In this document: piece after piece, positions 45,651-54,911 of the stretch | Position numbering within the stretch: the stretch's first letter is position 1 | Layout: each line of letters starts with the position of its first letter | Assembly (NCBI RefSeq): GCF_003665065.1 | Contig: NZ_RCHR01000002.1 | Location: 1-64,000, forward strand | From: Oceanobacillus piezotolerans | GTDB taxonomy: Bacteria > Bacillota > Bacilli > Bacillales > Amphibacillaceae | Length of the DNA: 64,000 nucleotides | Direction: 5' to 3' | Notes under the pieces: model-generated | Database searches by the model: none | What the model was told of the DNA's origin: nothing | What the model saw: the letters and a program-made list of their open reading frames with translations, nothing else | Program-made: the position numbers and the translations under genes

Positions 45651-45971
45651 CTAAGATTGCTTTAATCCTTTTTTATCTAATGCTTGATAAATTGTTTTAA
45701 TATGCGGAATTCCCTCTGCAACAATTTCTTCATTGACCAGAACAATTGGCCAGAATAAATCGTCTGCATAAATTCGTTCTACAAACTGCTGATGTGCAGG
45801 TGGAGGTTGATTTATATCAATATAATCAAATGAAATGGAATCATCTCTATATTTTCTGCTAATAGCTGCCTGTAACCACTCATACGTATCCTTTGAACTG
45901 GGTGCTCCCACACAGCTAGCACATATTTGCTCACTACCATAGACAGTTATCTTTAAATTATTTTGTTCCAC
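45651..45971 (-). CDS. yuzD: YuzD-like thioredoxin-fold protein
   Basis: This 106-residue protein has ITVYGSEQICASCVGAPSSKDTYEWL near residue 8, a CASC (CxxC) motif at a thioredoxin-like position, and FWPIVLVNEEIVAEGIPHIKTIYQAL at the C-terminus. It matches the YuzD family of Bacillales, which lies beside Fe-S genes; the biochemical role is unknown. The GTG start at 45971 follows AGGAGGGGG by about eight bases. It is divergent from the NifU-like gene. Confidence 0.85.
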   Translation of the reverse strand: MEQNNLKITVYGSEQICASCVGAPSSKDTYEWLQAAISRKYRDDSISFDYIDINQPPPAHQQFVERIYADDLFWPIVLVNEEIVAEGIPHIKTIYQALDKKGLKQS

Positions 45972-46176
45972 AAAAAGCCCCCTCCTTTTATCTTATTTTA
46001 CAAAATATCTATGAAAAGTTAAAATATATTAAACCATCAATTTTTTATTAAATGTTAACTCAATTTAAATCCTCCTTAGATGAAAATAATATTTTTATTA
46101 ATTGAGAACTATTTTCAACTGGATTTTTTCTGTATAACAATTTATAATAGTATATAGGGAAAGGAGAAGATGGATT

Positions 46177-46401
46177 ATGCATGAACAAGTACAGGAAGTT
46201 TTAAATAAATTGCGTCCATTTTTACTACGTGATGGCGGAGATGTTGAATTAGTTGATGTGGATGAAGATGGCATTGTTCTTCTTCGTTTAATGGGGGCTT
46301 GCGGAAACTGCCCCAGCTCAACCATTACATTAAAAGCTGGAATTGAGAGAGCGTTAATTTCCGAAGTTCCAGGAGTAAAAGAAATAGAACAAGTATTTTA
46401 A
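46177..46401 (+). CDS. yutI: NifU-like Fe-S scaffold protein YutI
   Basis: This 74-residue NifU C-terminal domain protein binds a Fe-S cluster through Cys in [19 protein letters not shown] near residue 45. [20 protein letters not shown] is the family's N-terminal part. It acts as a carrier for cluster delivery. AAAGGAGAAG precedes the ATG. The perfect hairpin 46414-46439 ends the transcript. Confidence 0.94.
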   Translation: MHEQVQEVLNKLRPFLLRDGGDVELVDVDEDGIVLLRLMGACGNCPSSTITLKAGIERALISEVPGVKEIEQVF

Positions 46402-46413
46402 TGATGTAATAGA

Positions 46414-46440
46414 GAGGCAGACATAGCTATGTCTGCCTCA
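46414..46440 (+). terminator. terminator of yutI
   Basis: A perfect 13-base palindrome (GAGGCAGACATAG with CTATGTCTGCCTC), with an AT-rich ATTTATT after it, separates yutI from the convergent dehydrogenase gene. Confidence 0.75.
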
Positions 46441-46444
46441 TTTA

Positions 46445-47407
46445 TTAAATCGGTGTTTTCGGTCCTTGATTTCTTAGTACACTATCAATATTCTCCAAGC
46501 ACAAAGCCATCATCTTCTCCCGAGTTTCTTTTGTAGCTGAACCAATATGTGGTAAGCACACTACATTTTCTAAGTTCATCAATGGGTGATTGCTCGCTAT
46601 CGGTTCCTTTTCAAACACATCCAAGCCAGCAGCTCTGATTTGATTCGATTCGAGTGCATTTACTAATGCTCCCTCATCCACTACTGCGCCTCGTGAAATA
46701 TTAATAAAGATAGCGGAATCCTTCATTTTTTTAAATGCAAGTTCATCGAATAAATGATAGGTTTCATCTGTTAGAGGGATAACTGAAACAACGAAATCCG
46801 CTTCTTGTATCAATTGTTCAAACGGAAGCCAGATTGCTTGTAATCGCTCCTCAGCCTCCTTGTTCCTACTTCTGTTATGGTATACAATATCCATATTAAA
46901 ACCTTTTGCTCTTCTAGCAATCGCTTCACCGATTCTCCCCATTCCTACAATCCCAATTGTTTTGTGATGAATGTCAGTTCCAGCTAATAAAAGGGGCGAC
47001 CAATTTTTCCACTGATTCTTCTTGATAAACTGATTAGCCTCAACGATACGTCTTGCGACTGCCATTAATAATGAAAATCCTAAATCGGCAGTAGTCTCTG
47101 TTAAAACATCTGGGGTGTTCGTAAGTATAACATTATGCCTCTTTGCTGCTTGGATATCCATATTATCATAGCCTACAGCCATATTTGCTACGATTTTCAC
47201 TTTCGGGGCAGCAAGAAAGAATTCTTCGTCAATTTTTTCGCTCAGTACACACATAACTGCGTCCGCATTTCGTACCTCTTCTAAAAGGATCTCTCGTGGC
47301 ACTGGCTCATCTTCTTTTTCCCACATACGAAAGGAAAAAGCCGATTGAAATGGCTGCAGCATTACTTCAGGGATTTTTCTTGTAATATAAATATGGGCTT
47401 TTTCCAT
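46445..47407 (-). CDS. D-isomer-specific 2-hydroxyacid dehydrogenase
   Basis: This 320-residue NAD(P)-dependent dehydrogenase of the glyoxylate/hydroxypyruvate reductase group has the nucleotide motif GIVGMGRIGEAIARRA near residue 152. Its catalytic residues are Arg in ISRGAVVDEGAL, Glu in GLDVFEKEPI, and His in VCLPHIGSATKETREKM. The likely substrates are glyoxylate or hydroxypyruvate; the sequence does not fix which. GAGGGGGAGAAAGC precedes the ATG. It ends next to yutH in the same direction. The glycerate kinase at 9157 could use its product. Confidence 0.88.
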   Translation of the reverse strand: MEKAHIYITRKIPEVMLQPFQSAFSFRMWEKEDEPVPREILLEEVRNADAVMCVLSEKIDEEFFLAAPKVKIVANMAVGYDNMDIQAAKRHNVILTNTPDVLTETTADLGFSLLMAVARRIVEANQFIKKNQWKNWSPLLLAGTDIHHKTIGIVGMGRIGEAIARRAKGFNMDIVYHNRSRNKEAEERLQAIWLPFEQLIQEADFVVSVIPLTDETYHLFDELAFKKMKDSAIFINISRGAVVDEGALVNALESNQIRAAGLDVFEKEPIASNHPLMNLENVVCLPHIGSATKETREKMMALCLENIDSVLRNQGPKTPI

Positions 47408-47443
47408 GCTTTCTCCCCCTCTTCTGATTACAAATCCTATTTT

Positions 47444-48418
47444 CTATAACCAGTGTATCATAGGAATATCAACAATTTCTTCAACTAACCCCATTTTTTC
47501 ATAAAAATTCTGTAATCTTTTCTCATACTTGGATTGTTTCACTAATAAGCCTTCAAGTTCCTTATAGAGAATATCAAAATCCGTACTAAAAAATCCTTTA
47601 TTCATTAAATCAAAGAACGGTGCGGGAAAAAGCAGCCTGCTGTATATTAGGCGCCAACTAAATATACTTAATGGACGTATAATCTGATAATCACTTATAA
47701 ACGACGTAATTTGCTCATCCGTTTTATCTCTCATATACATATTTCTTATTGCTTCTGCTATATCCCTTGCTGCATGGTCAAATACGAGATCCTCACCAAA
47801 TATAACTGATTTATTTAATTGATTAGAAAAACGATAAAAGCAAAATGTACCTTGATCTACCTCATTAAACCTTCGTTCTGTTTCACTTTCACGGACATAC
47901 TGAATCGCATTTTCACTTATCCCTATAACGTACGGCAGCGTGTCCATCCATAATCGGTAATAAGCGTTAGAGTTTTTATTTGCTTCATCTTCCAGCTTCG
48001 ATTCGAAGGCTGTTAATTTATCTATCCACAATGTTCGCCAGTTTCCATAGCTGGAAATCTCCCTTGGCTGATACTGGTATGCTTCGCCTAATTGGTGTAA
48101 TCCAGCTAACCGTATACCTACCGAATCTATTTCATCTTCTCGATAGAATTCAATCTGGATAACCAAATAAGATTGATCCTCGACTTTAGTAAACCACTCT
48201 CCTCTTACATTAACAATCGGAATGGCTACATCATGATAACCATTTTCACGAAGAAAATAAGCAATCGCTGCTTGCTCCATGTAAATTGTTTCCTTGTTAA
48301 GTGCAGAAGTGATAAAATATATTTGATTACCTTGTTTATATCCTTCTTTATCATCCAACCGAATTTTTTCCTCAACTTGGATATCATAATGAGTAGAAAG
48401 AAATCTGCTAAATGGCAA
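47444..48418 (-). CDS. yutH: spore coat-associated kinase-like protein YutH
   Basis: This protein of about 324 residues has an aminoglycoside-phosphotransferase/CotS-like kinase-fold pattern and matches YutH, a sporulation-associated protein of Bacillus. Clear kinase catalytic motifs are weak (FGEDLVFDHAARDIAEAIR could replace the usual HGD), so enzymatic activity is uncertain. I place the start at TTG 48418, eight bases after AAAGGAG; the longer frame from 48442 runs through that site. It is followed after about 35 bases by the hydroxyacid dehydrogenase gene in the same direction. Confidence 0.8.
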   Translation of the reverse strand: MPFSRFLSTHYDIQVEEKIRLDDKEGYKQGNQIYFITSALNKETIYMEQAAIAYFLRENGYHDVAIPIVNVRGEWFTKVEDQSYLVIQIEFYREDEIDSVGIRLAGLHQLGEAYQYQPREISSYGNWRTLWIDKLTAFESKLEDEANKNSNAYYRLWMDTLPYVIGISENAIQYVRESETERRFNEVDQGTFCFYRFSNQLNKSVIFGEDLVFDHAARDIAEAIRNMYMRDKTDEQITSFISDYQIIRPLSIFSWRLIYSRLLFPAPFFDLMNKGFFSTDFDILYKELEGLLVKQSKYEKRLQNFYEKMGLVEEIVDIPMIHWL

Positions 48419-48699
48419 GATTAACTCTCCTTTCTTAAGCAAGTGAATATTTTACATCCGTTGCCCATACAATTAGACACAGGTTAACTCCTATAAAAAC
48501 CTCATTTTCTAGATGATAAGCATTGGATGCAGGATTACATGGGTAGCTCCTATAGTTAGCTTCAATAAACGATCTCTGGGGTTTTACTTTTAGTACTTAC
48601 ACTCTGTGAGAGAATAAATCTAACTGGATGTTTCACTTTATAATAACTATATGTCTGAAAAGCAATTTCTTAACTATAAATAAAGAAAAGGTGATAGGT

Positions 48700-49191
48700 A
48701 TGGCAAAGCATAAGAATTTGGAAACTATGGCAAGAAATATGTTAGATGAACGTGGAGTTAAAATTAATGATATTGCAGAGCTCGTTTATTATTTACAATC
48801 CAGTTATCATGATGATTTAACTATTGAGACATGCAAAGAAAATGTGGAGCGGGTTTTAACAAAACGAGAAGTTCAAAATGCCATTATAACAGGAATCCAA
48901 TTAGATAAACTTGCAGAGAAAAACCTGCTCGAACAACCATTGCAGGAAATCATTGAAAAAGATGAAGGCTTATATGGTGTAGATGAAATCATTGCCTTTT
49001 CAATTATTAATGTATACGGGTCAATTGGCTTTACAAACTACGGTTATATCGATAAACAAAAGCCGGGCATCTTAAAGAAACTAAATGACAAAAGCTCAGG
49101 AGAAATTCATACCTTTTTAGACGATCTTGTAGGCGCTATTGCGGCAGCTGCCTCAAGCAGATTGGCCCACAGCTACGAGGGAGAGAAATAA
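48700..49191 (+). CDS. yutG: phosphatidylglycerophosphatase A-like protein YutG
   Basis: This 163-residue protein belongs to the PgpA/YutG superfamily. GLYGVDEIIAFSIINVYGSIGFTNYGYIDKQKPGILKKL near residue 92 and HTFLDDLVGAIAAAASSRLAH at the C-terminus match the short soluble YutG type rather than membrane PgpA. ATG 48700 follows AAAGGTGATAGG closely; the longer frame from 48628 has no site. It is divergent from yutH, with about 280 bases between. Copy C of the repeat follows. Confidence 0.88.
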   Translation: MAKHKNLETMARNMLDERGVKINDIAELVYYLQSSYHDDLTIETCKENVERVLTKREVQNAIITGIQLDKLAEKNLLEQPLQEIIEKDEGLYGVDEIIAFSIINVYGSIGFTNYGYIDKQKPGILKKLNDKSSGEIHTFLDDLVGAIAAAASSRLAHSYEGEK

Positions 49192-49322
49192 TTTCATTTC
49201 GTTTTTATCTGCTATATGAAATTACCCTTTTAGGTTGGCTGCCTCCTAAAAAGATAATTTAAAAAATGGATAGACTGTGGACTAGTTTAGAAACATCTGG
49301 AATCACATGGAATTATGTGCTC

Positions 49323-49680
49323 GTGATTTCCGCTGCGGGCAGTACGCTTTCCGCGGGCAACGCCTCAGCCTCGGGCCAACAGGATGTTGGTCATAAAGGC
49401 GTTGCCACAGGACGTGGCGTTCTTAGCCTTTGTTCCTTACCACTTCCTGCGGGGTCTTCGGCTGTTGCTTTTCCCGCAGGAGTCGACTCCCCTCCGCTCC
49501 AATAACTTCATACTTATCAGTGCATTCTCTTTCCATAATTAGAAGGTTTATAGCACAATTTAGCGGAGGAAATACACGGAGACTCCTGCGGGATGAAAAG
49601 CCTAGCTGAGACCCCGCAGTGCGTTAGCACGAGGAGGCTCAGCAGCGCCCGCGGAAAGCGTGGTGTATTTCCGGAGCGGT
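49323..49680. repeat. large palindromic repeat, copy C (with nested hairpin module)
   Basis: The same core as copies A and B, from GTGATTTCCGCTGCGGGC to TGTATTTCCGGAGCGG, with the two arms near reverse complements of each other. It includes the nested module with CCAACAGGATGTTGG and AAAGGCGTTGCCAC...GTGGCGTTCTTAGCCTTT (about 49374-49440). The short flanks differ from copies A and B. No gene is supported in 49192-49796 apart from this repeat. Confidence 0.92.
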
Positions 49681-49766
49681 GGTACCCACTATTTTGGTTA
49701 CTTCGCAGTTTCTATCAACTGCAAAGAATTTAATGAACTATTTATACGAAAAAGCCTTTAGAGTCA

Positions 49767-49798
49767 AAAAGAGAAAGAGCATCCACTCTTTCTCTTTT
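49767..49798 (-). terminator. terminator of yutF
   Basis: AAAAGAGAAAGAG pairs perfectly with CTCTTTCTCTTTT and is followed on the minus strand by TGACTC. The stem includes the end of the yutF reading frame. Confidence 0.75.
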
Positions 49799-50570
49799 AT
49801 ATATTTGGAATCCAATCCTTAAGACTATGTACAAAATGGGTTGGTTTCTCTTCAAGCATCTCCATTTCTTCAAAAGGCGTAACTCCTGTAAGAACCATAA
49901 GCGTATCCAATCCTGCGTTCATTCCAGCTTTGATATCTGTATAATAATTATCACCGACCATCAGAACTTCCTGCTTAGATAATCCTAAGACTGCCAATGC
50001 TTCTTCCATAATAATTGCTTCAGGCTTTCCAATGAATATAGGAGCCACACCTGTACTAACCGTAACAACCGAAGTTAATGAGCCATTTCCTGGTAATAAC
50101 CCGCGCTCTGTTGGAATGGCCACATCCCCATTAGTCGAAATAAAGGCAGCACCATTCCGGACATTCAAGCATGCCTTAGTAAGTTTTTCATAAGAGATTT
50201 GACGATCAATTCCCATCACTACATAATCAGCGTCCTCACCATCTACCAAGGTGAGTCCTTCGGCGCCGAGAGCATGATGAATCCCTTCCTCGCCAATAAC
50301 AAAGATTCGTGCATTTTCATTTTGTTTCTTTATGTAATTTGCAGTAGCTATACTTGTTGTAATCACTTGATTGGGATTGGCCATGATTCCCATTTCGTTG
50401 AGATGTTCTGCGACATCCTCTGCTTTCTTAGAGGAATTGTTAGTTACGAATAAATAGGGAATCTCCTGATCGACCAATGTTTGAACAAAGTCAGCTGCAG
50501 CATCAATTGGACGAGCACCAAGATACATGGTTCCGTCTAAATCAATTAAATACCCTTTATATGATTTCAT
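49797..50570 (-). CDS. yutF: HAD-family phosphatase YutF (NagD-like)
   Basis: This 257-residue HAD subfamily IIA phosphatase has nucleophile motif DLDGTMYLGARPID near residue 11, the second motif FVTNNSSKKAEDV near 42 and the third motif MVGDNYYTDIKAG near 200, with a C2-type cap in between. Relatives are annotated as 4-nitrophenyl phosphatases or NagD; the natural substrate is uncertain. The ATG has GAGGAAAGACAATG upstream. It is followed by the yutE gene in the same direction upstream, spaced about 40 bases, so the two are probably co-transcribed. Confidence 0.93.
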   Translation of the reverse strand: MKSYKGYLIDLDGTMYLGARPIDAAADFVQTLVDQEIPYLFVTNNSSKKAEDVAEHLNEMGIMANPNQVITTSIATANYIKKQNENARIFVIGEEGIHHALGAEGLTLVDGEDADYVVMGIDRQISYEKLTKACLNVRNGAAFISTNGDVAIPTERGLLPGNGSLTSVVTVSTGVAPIFIGKPEAIIMEEALAVLGLSKQEVLMVGDNYYTDIKAGMNAGLDTLMVLTGVTPFEEMEMLEEKPTHFVHSLKDWIPNI

Positions 50571-50611
50571 TGTCTTTCCTCATTTCCAATTATCGTTTAT
50601 CACAAACACCC

Positions 50612-51052
50612 TTAATTTGGGTTAGTAAAAGCATTTGCCACTCCTAGCTCATTCTTCAGATAGGTTCTAACGTGAGTCCCAAAAGCTTGCAGTACAGGGT
50701 TACATTCTTCCACTACTTGCTTTATTCTTTCATGATTTACGGCAGTATATTCATTTACAATCTCTTTGCGCAACGCAATAAATTCTTTATAATGTTGTTC
50801 ATCCTCTTTCGGTAATACGCTTTCATCTACAAGAATGTCAATAATATCATTGTAGCTGCCGGGGTCTCGCATGATAAAACCATCTATCATCATATTTCCT
50901 ACATCTAGAATGGATTCAATGGAAACATGCACCATGCGTTCGTAACTTAGCCTCTCTGAGAAGGTTTGAAGACGGACTTGATTCATTTCCCTCCAAACTT
51001 TTTCCATATATAAAAGTGTTTCTTCAATTTTACGTTGATCTACAAAATACAT
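50612..51052 (-). CDS. yutE: HepT-like DUF86 protein YutE
   Basis: This 146-residue DUF86/HepT-fold protein is mostly helical. HepT toxins use an RX4HXY active site; here the corresponding stretch is RKEIVNEY (near residue 115), with Asn in place of the catalytic His, so RNase activity is doubtful. No partner MNT-type antitoxin gene is adjacent; the neighbour is yutF, as in B. subtilis, where YutE is a stable chromosomal gene and not part of a toxin pair. The ATG at 51052 has GGAGGGATTCAT upstream. Confidence 0.85.
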   Translation of the reverse strand: MYFVDQRKIEETLLYMEKVWREMNQVRLQTFSERLSYERMVHVSIESILDVGNMMIDGFIMRDPGSYNDIIDILVDESVLPKEDEQHYKEFIALRKEIVNEYTAVNHERIKQVVEECNPVLQAFGTHVRTYLKNELGVANAFTNPN

Positions 51053-51166
51053 ATGAATCCCTCCGATTGACTTTCTATAATTTTATCTTATCATAATACA
51101 TATATAATAAGTGAGAATCCTAATAAAAACATTTCAAAAATAATTTACGATAATGAGGGAAAAGGA

Positions 51167-52603
51167 ATGATCATGACGTCAATGATTGATATGGATGCTA
51201 CATCAATTGCTGAGAAGATTAAACAAGGCCAGCTAACTAGCGAGGAAGTGGTCCAACACTATATAAAGCATATTAAAAAAGTAAATCCTGCTATTAATGC
51301 GTTAGTGGAAGACCGATTTTCCGAGGCCTTAGAAGAAGCGAAGAGTTTAGATCAGCAATTACAAGAAAATGGAGTAAAAGGGCCACTGCACGGTGTCCCC
51401 ATTAGCGTCAAAGAAGCATTTCATGTAATCAATATGACGACAACTGGTGGTTTAGAGCACCGACAGGACTTAATTGCAAGACAAAATGCAGTGGTCATCG
51501 AACGTCTAAAGAAAGCAGGAGCTGTCATACTTGGTAAAACCAACACACCTACATTATGCTTTAGTCAGGAGACAGAGAATAAATTGTATGGACGCACGAA
51601 CAACCCTTGGGATATCAGCAAGACGGCAGGTGGATCTAGTGGTGGAGAAGGGGCGTTACTTGCAGTAGGGGGAGCGGCAGTTGGATTAGGCTCAGATATC
51701 GGTGGTTCTATTCGAATTCCAGCACATTTTAATGGAGTCATTGGATTTAAACCTGGAATGAATACTGTTTCGTCAGAAGGACACTTTCCTGAGGCACCAA
51801 CAGAACTTCAGCAAAGAATGCTTGCAGTTGGCCCAATGGGGAAATCTGTTCAAGACATGCGTTTAATGTATGAAATCATAACCGAATCCAAAATCAAGAC
51901 CCGACACCTGATGCCATTTCGGATTGAAATTTTGCCTAGCAGCATTGATTACCCATTATCTGATAAAACAAAAGAGGTTTTAGATTCGCTCGAGCTATTT
52001 CTTGAAAGATCCTTTTCCACGAAACGAACGGTGCCTCCATTCTTTGAAGAAAGTGCTCGATTATGGCAGGATATCCTTGCAATGGAGGAAAATCAAATTC
52101 TGGAAAGAGAGGCATTTGGTAACGACCGTTCTGGATTATTCAGATCATTTATGAGAGAGAAATTGACACAAAGAACGAAAATACATCCTTCTCTATCATG
52201 GGGAATTGTTGGCTCAAAGCTCTTTAAACCATCCATTAAACGGATTCGTGAAGTCAACGAGACGCTCGAACAAGGAGATATTAGACTGAATGAATATTTA
52301 AAAGGGAAGCTTATAATTTTCCCAGTTTATCATACTGCTGCTCCGAACCATGGAAAGGTTTATCATGAACTCTTCTCTGTACGGAAATCCTTTCTGAATT
52401 TCATGCCGTATGTTGCATTTGCAAATGTATGGGGGCTGCCGTCTTTAACTGTCCCTGTTTCAGAGGATGAAAATGGTCTTCCAATCAGCATCCAAATCAT
52501 GAGCTCAATAGGGAATGAGGATGCAATCTTCCGTTTGGGACGAATTCTTGAGAAAAGATTTAGAGGATATAAGCGCTGTACCTCATGGGATGAAGAACAG
52601 TAA
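51167..52603 (+). CDS. amidase (AS family)
   Basis: This amidase-signature hydrolase of 478 residues has its catalytic Lys in HGVPISVKEAFHV near residue 83, the Gly/Ser loop in KTAGGSSGGEGALLAVGGAAVG near 150, and the nucleophile Ser in SDIGGSIRIPAHFNGVIGFKPG near 175. It resembles GatA-like amidases that hydrolyse small amides; the substrate is unknown and no GatC/GatB partners are nearby. ATG 51167 is eight bases after GAGGG; ATG 51173 is possible too. It stands alone, with a good terminator at 52606-52639. Confidence 0.9.
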   Translation: MIMTSMIDMDATSIAEKIKQGQLTSEEVVQHYIKHIKKVNPAINALVEDRFSEALEEAKSLDQQLQENGVKGPLHGVPISVKEAFHVINMTTTGGLEHRQDLIARQNAVVIERLKKAGAVILGKTNTPTLCFSQETENKLYGRTNNPWDISKTAGGSSGGEGALLAVGGAAVGLGSDIGGSIRIPAHFNGVIGFKPGMNTVSSEGHFPEAPTELQQRMLAVGPMGKSVQDMRLMYEIITESKIKTRHLMPFRIEILPSSIDYPLSDKTKEVLDSLELFLERSFSTKRTVPPFFEESARLWQDILAMEENQILEREAFGNDRSGLFRSFMREKLTQRTKIHPSLSWGIVGSKLFKPSIKRIREVNETLEQGDIRLNEYLKGKLIIFPVYHTAAPNHGKVYHELFSVRKSFLNFMPYVAFANVWGLPSLTVPVSEDENGLPISIQIMSSIGNEDAIFRLGRILEKRFRGYKRCTSWDEEQ

Positions 52604-52605
52604 AA

Positions 52606-52641
52606 AAAGATACATCCAAATTTCTCTGGATGTATCTTTCT
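52606..52641. terminator. terminator of the amidase gene (bidirectional)
   Basis: AAAGATACATCCA pairs with TGGATGTATCTTT. The right side is followed by CTTTTAT; the minus-strand side also has an A/T stretch. Confidence 0.82.
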
Positions 52642-52642
52642 T

Positions 52643-52951
52643 TTATGCGAATTCATTGTTTTCTTTTTGTGCTTGATAAGCATCAATTAATAAGAAGATA
52701 GCTGTTAATATATGCATAATCATTCCTAAGAATGGAATCCACGCCAGGCAGGAAGTAACAATCCCCATAATACTGCCATGGAATTTCTTCCTTTCTATTA
52801 ATGAAAAGACGAGGGTTACAATATGTAAAATAAACATGAAGACTAATGGCAGCCAATAAAGGCCTAGAATAATTGTTCCCCCCACAAGCGGAATACCCCA
52901 GAACGCTTCTAATCCTCCGCTGATCCATTTTAGGATTGTTGAAATTTTCAC
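52643..52951 (-). CDS. DUF4190-like membrane protein
   Basis: This small membrane protein (about 102 residues) starts with VKISTILKWISGGLEAFWGIPL and has two or three hydrophobic segments, including IILGLYWLPLVFMFILHIVTLVF and AWIPFLGMIMHILTAIFLLIDAY. It resembles short Bacillaceae proteins related to DUF4190; no function is known. I chose GTG 52951, eight bases after AAGGAGAGG; the longer frame from 52996 runs through that site. It lies between the amidase gene and the Tad operon and seems separate from both. Confidence 0.6.
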   Translation of the reverse strand: MKISTILKWISGGLEAFWGIPLVGGTIILGLYWLPLVFMFILHIVTLVFSLIERKKFHGSIMGIVTSCLAWIPFLGMIMHILTAIFLLIDAYQAQKENNEFA

Positions 52952-53081
52952 TGTAATTCCCCTCTCCTTATCTGATTCATACAACTTTTTATTCACTGGT
53001 TTTCCTCTGTTCTGTATATGTAAGTAAGTACTCTCTTATTCCTTGTTTCTGACATTCTTATTACCCTTTCCAACTTCCTTT

Positions 53082-54437
53082 TCACCTAACTTCTAAACTG
53101 TATTCATCTTCAATCTGCTTACTGCCTCTCCCTGTATTCTGTTTAAATGACTCATCCACTTCTTCAATAATCTCTAAATAGTTTTTATTAATCTTCTCTA
53201 TTAAGTCTGTAGATTGATTCTCCTTTAATAGTGAATAGTGTTCAAACCGATCGCTTCTCTTTGTGGCAAAAAAGCTATGCGCTTCATCTGTAATGTAGCC
53301 ACTGCTTCTTAATTCGTTTATAGCATAAAAAATATTGATTCTTTCATTATCATTCGCTTCTCTCCACTTGTCATTAAACTCGTTCACCAGCTTATATTGT
53401 TCATCTCTGTGTGATGCTGCTTCTTCCTTTGTCCTTGATTGCCAATTTTTCCAAAGTCTAAAGATTTCTTCTGCCTGATGGAAAACTTCATTCAACTCTT
53501 CTTCATCTCCAGCACTTGTGTATGTTCCCTTACCAGCTTCCGATATTTCCTGTAATTGAACTTGACTTTGATTATCTACATTAAAACCGATCACATTAAT
53601 AATCGGTTGAATATTAGAATTACTTAGGAATTCTGCTGTGGCTACCGGGTCCTTTCCACAAGTCTCTAACCCATCACTAACAACATAAATTAAGTTTGTA
53701 TTGGCTTCTCCTGGATATTCTTTAAAATCCTCTCTAGCTTCCTCTAGACTAAGTGCAAGAGGTGTATACCCAACTGGTTGGTATCGTTCTAACTCTGATC
53801 GGAATACTTCTTTCTCGAAAGGTTGAATGCGATAAACAAGCTCTGTACTCCTACACGACTCCTCGACAGTGGCGCCAGTTTTCGCCCCTTCATGCCCATA
53901 AACACGTAATCCTACATTTGCATCTTCTGGCAACTGAGAAATAAATTCCTGAATAGAACTTTTTGCAATATCAATCATTGGTTTCCCATCCACTTCTGTC
54001 CCCATACTTCCACTAACGTCAAGTAGCACAAGTACATTTATTTGTTCTTTAAATATGTATCGTTCCTCTTCTATGCCGGGGTGATGAAAAGGCTCAAATG
54101 TTTTTTCTGTAAAAATTGGGCTTGGGTCTGGATAGTCTTCTGCAAACAAAGAATGATATGCCCTCCACCAATCTTCGAGATACTCTGCATCTACTTCTTT
54201 CTTAATAGGAGGCATATGTGTTTTAATTACTTCCATTATTTCATCCATATCCTGTTCGTAGGTCATATCAGCAAGCATTCCTTTTGGATGTTGAATAATT
54301 TCATCTATAGTTTCTGGTTCTGACGGTGCTTTTTCTAATAGCTGCAGAAATTGTTCTGTGTTATCGTTGGAGGTGCATGCAAAGAGGAATAGCGTGGGTA
54401 ACAATACAGAAAGTATAGTATTGATCTTTTTTTCCAA
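53082..54437 (-). CDS. von Willebrand factor A lipoprotein (Tad locus), copy 1
   Basis: This 451-residue lipoprotein has the signal ending LPTLFLFAC and an N-terminal region with PKGMLADMTYEQDMDEIMEV and EYLEDWWRAYHSLFAEDYPDP. A vWA domain with a complete MIDAS start, VLLDVSGSMG, near residue 140, then VGLRVYGHEG and YVVSDGLETCGKDP, is followed by a charged helical C-terminus. It is clearly a paralogue of 56050-57510 (same motifs and order). It is the last gene of the Tad operon; TTG 54437 is preferred over GTG 54446 by spacing from AAAGGGCGGTG. vWA domains bind ligands through metal, so a role as pilus-linked adhesin or assembly factor is inferred. Confidence 0.85.
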   Translation of the reverse strand: MEKKINTILSVLLPTLFLFACTSNDNTEQFLQLLEKAPSEPETIDEIIQHPKGMLADMTYEQDMDEIMEVIKTHMPPIKKEVDAEYLEDWWRAYHSLFAEDYPDPSPIFTEKTFEPFHHPGIEEERYIFKEQINVLVLLDVSGSMGTEVDGKPMIDIAKSSIQEFISQLPEDANVGLRVYGHEGAKTGATVEESCRSTELVYRIQPFEKEVFRSELERYQPVGYTPLALSLEEAREDFKEYPGEANTNLIYVVSDGLETCGKDPVATAEFLSNSNIQPIINVIGFNVDNQSQVQLQEISEAGKGTYTSAGDEEELNEVFHQAEEIFRLWKNWQSRTKEEAASHRDEQYKLVNEFNDKWREANDNERINIFYAINELRSSGYITDEAHSFFATKRSDRFEHYSLLKENQSTDLIEKINKNYLEIIEEVDESFKQNTGRGSKQIEDEYSLEVR

Positions 54438-54452
54438 GTTAAGCACCGCCCT

Positions 54453-54893
54453 TTATCGAAACATATAAGTGACTATTACTCCTAAAGCTATAAACGGTGC
54501 CATAGGAATACTTGTTATTGTTGATTTTGCAGGAAAGAATTTCTTAATAATAATCAATGGCATAGAATAAAGTACTGCACAAACGTACGTGTAGAAGTAA
54601 ATTAGTAATCCAACTTCTAACCCATAAGCAAGCCCAATTAAGGCAAAGAGCTTGATATCTCCACCACCTAAGGAATTAGTAGTCCATGCAATAAAGAAAG
54701 ATATGCCTCCTAATACCAGAAAGCCTAATAACCAACTTGCGAAGTGGGCTGTATTCGCTGCTAATTGATATAGAAAAAAATACAACATACCAGGAAGAGT
54801 AATCCAATCGTATATTAGTCTACTTTTGATATCTGTGTAGGTTGCAATCATAAGAATGATGATGATAGGTATAACTATAAATATAGAGTTCAT
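54453..54893 (-). CDS. tadV: Tad prepilin peptidase (CpaA/TadV-like)
   Basis: This 146-residue A24-family aspartic protease has TDIKSRLIYDW near residue 21, with the first catalytic Asp, and SLGGGDIKLFALIG near 74, with GxGD carrying the second. It lacks the methylase half of PilD and has four to six helices, as usual for Tad peptidases. It should cut the pilin and TadE-type leaders after Gly in the cytosol-facing site. GGGAGAA precedes the ATG. It is placed between the tadG-like gene and the second vWA gene. Confidence 0.93.
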   Translation of the reverse strand: MNSIFIVIPIIIILMIATYTDIKSRLIYDWITLPGMLYFFLYQLAANTAHFASWLLGFLVLGGISFFIAWTTNSLGGGDIKLFALIGLAYGLEVGLLIYFYTYVCAVLYSMPLIIIKKFFPAKSTITSIPMAPFIALGVIVTYMFR

Positions 54894-54911
54894 TATTTCT
54901 CCCTTTTGCTA

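Noticed and set aside
50612-51052. yutE as half of a HepT/MNT toxin-antitoxin pair
   Set aside because: No MNT-type nucleotidyltransferase gene is adjacent, the catalytic His is Asn, and the neighbourhood is conserved housekeeping DNA.
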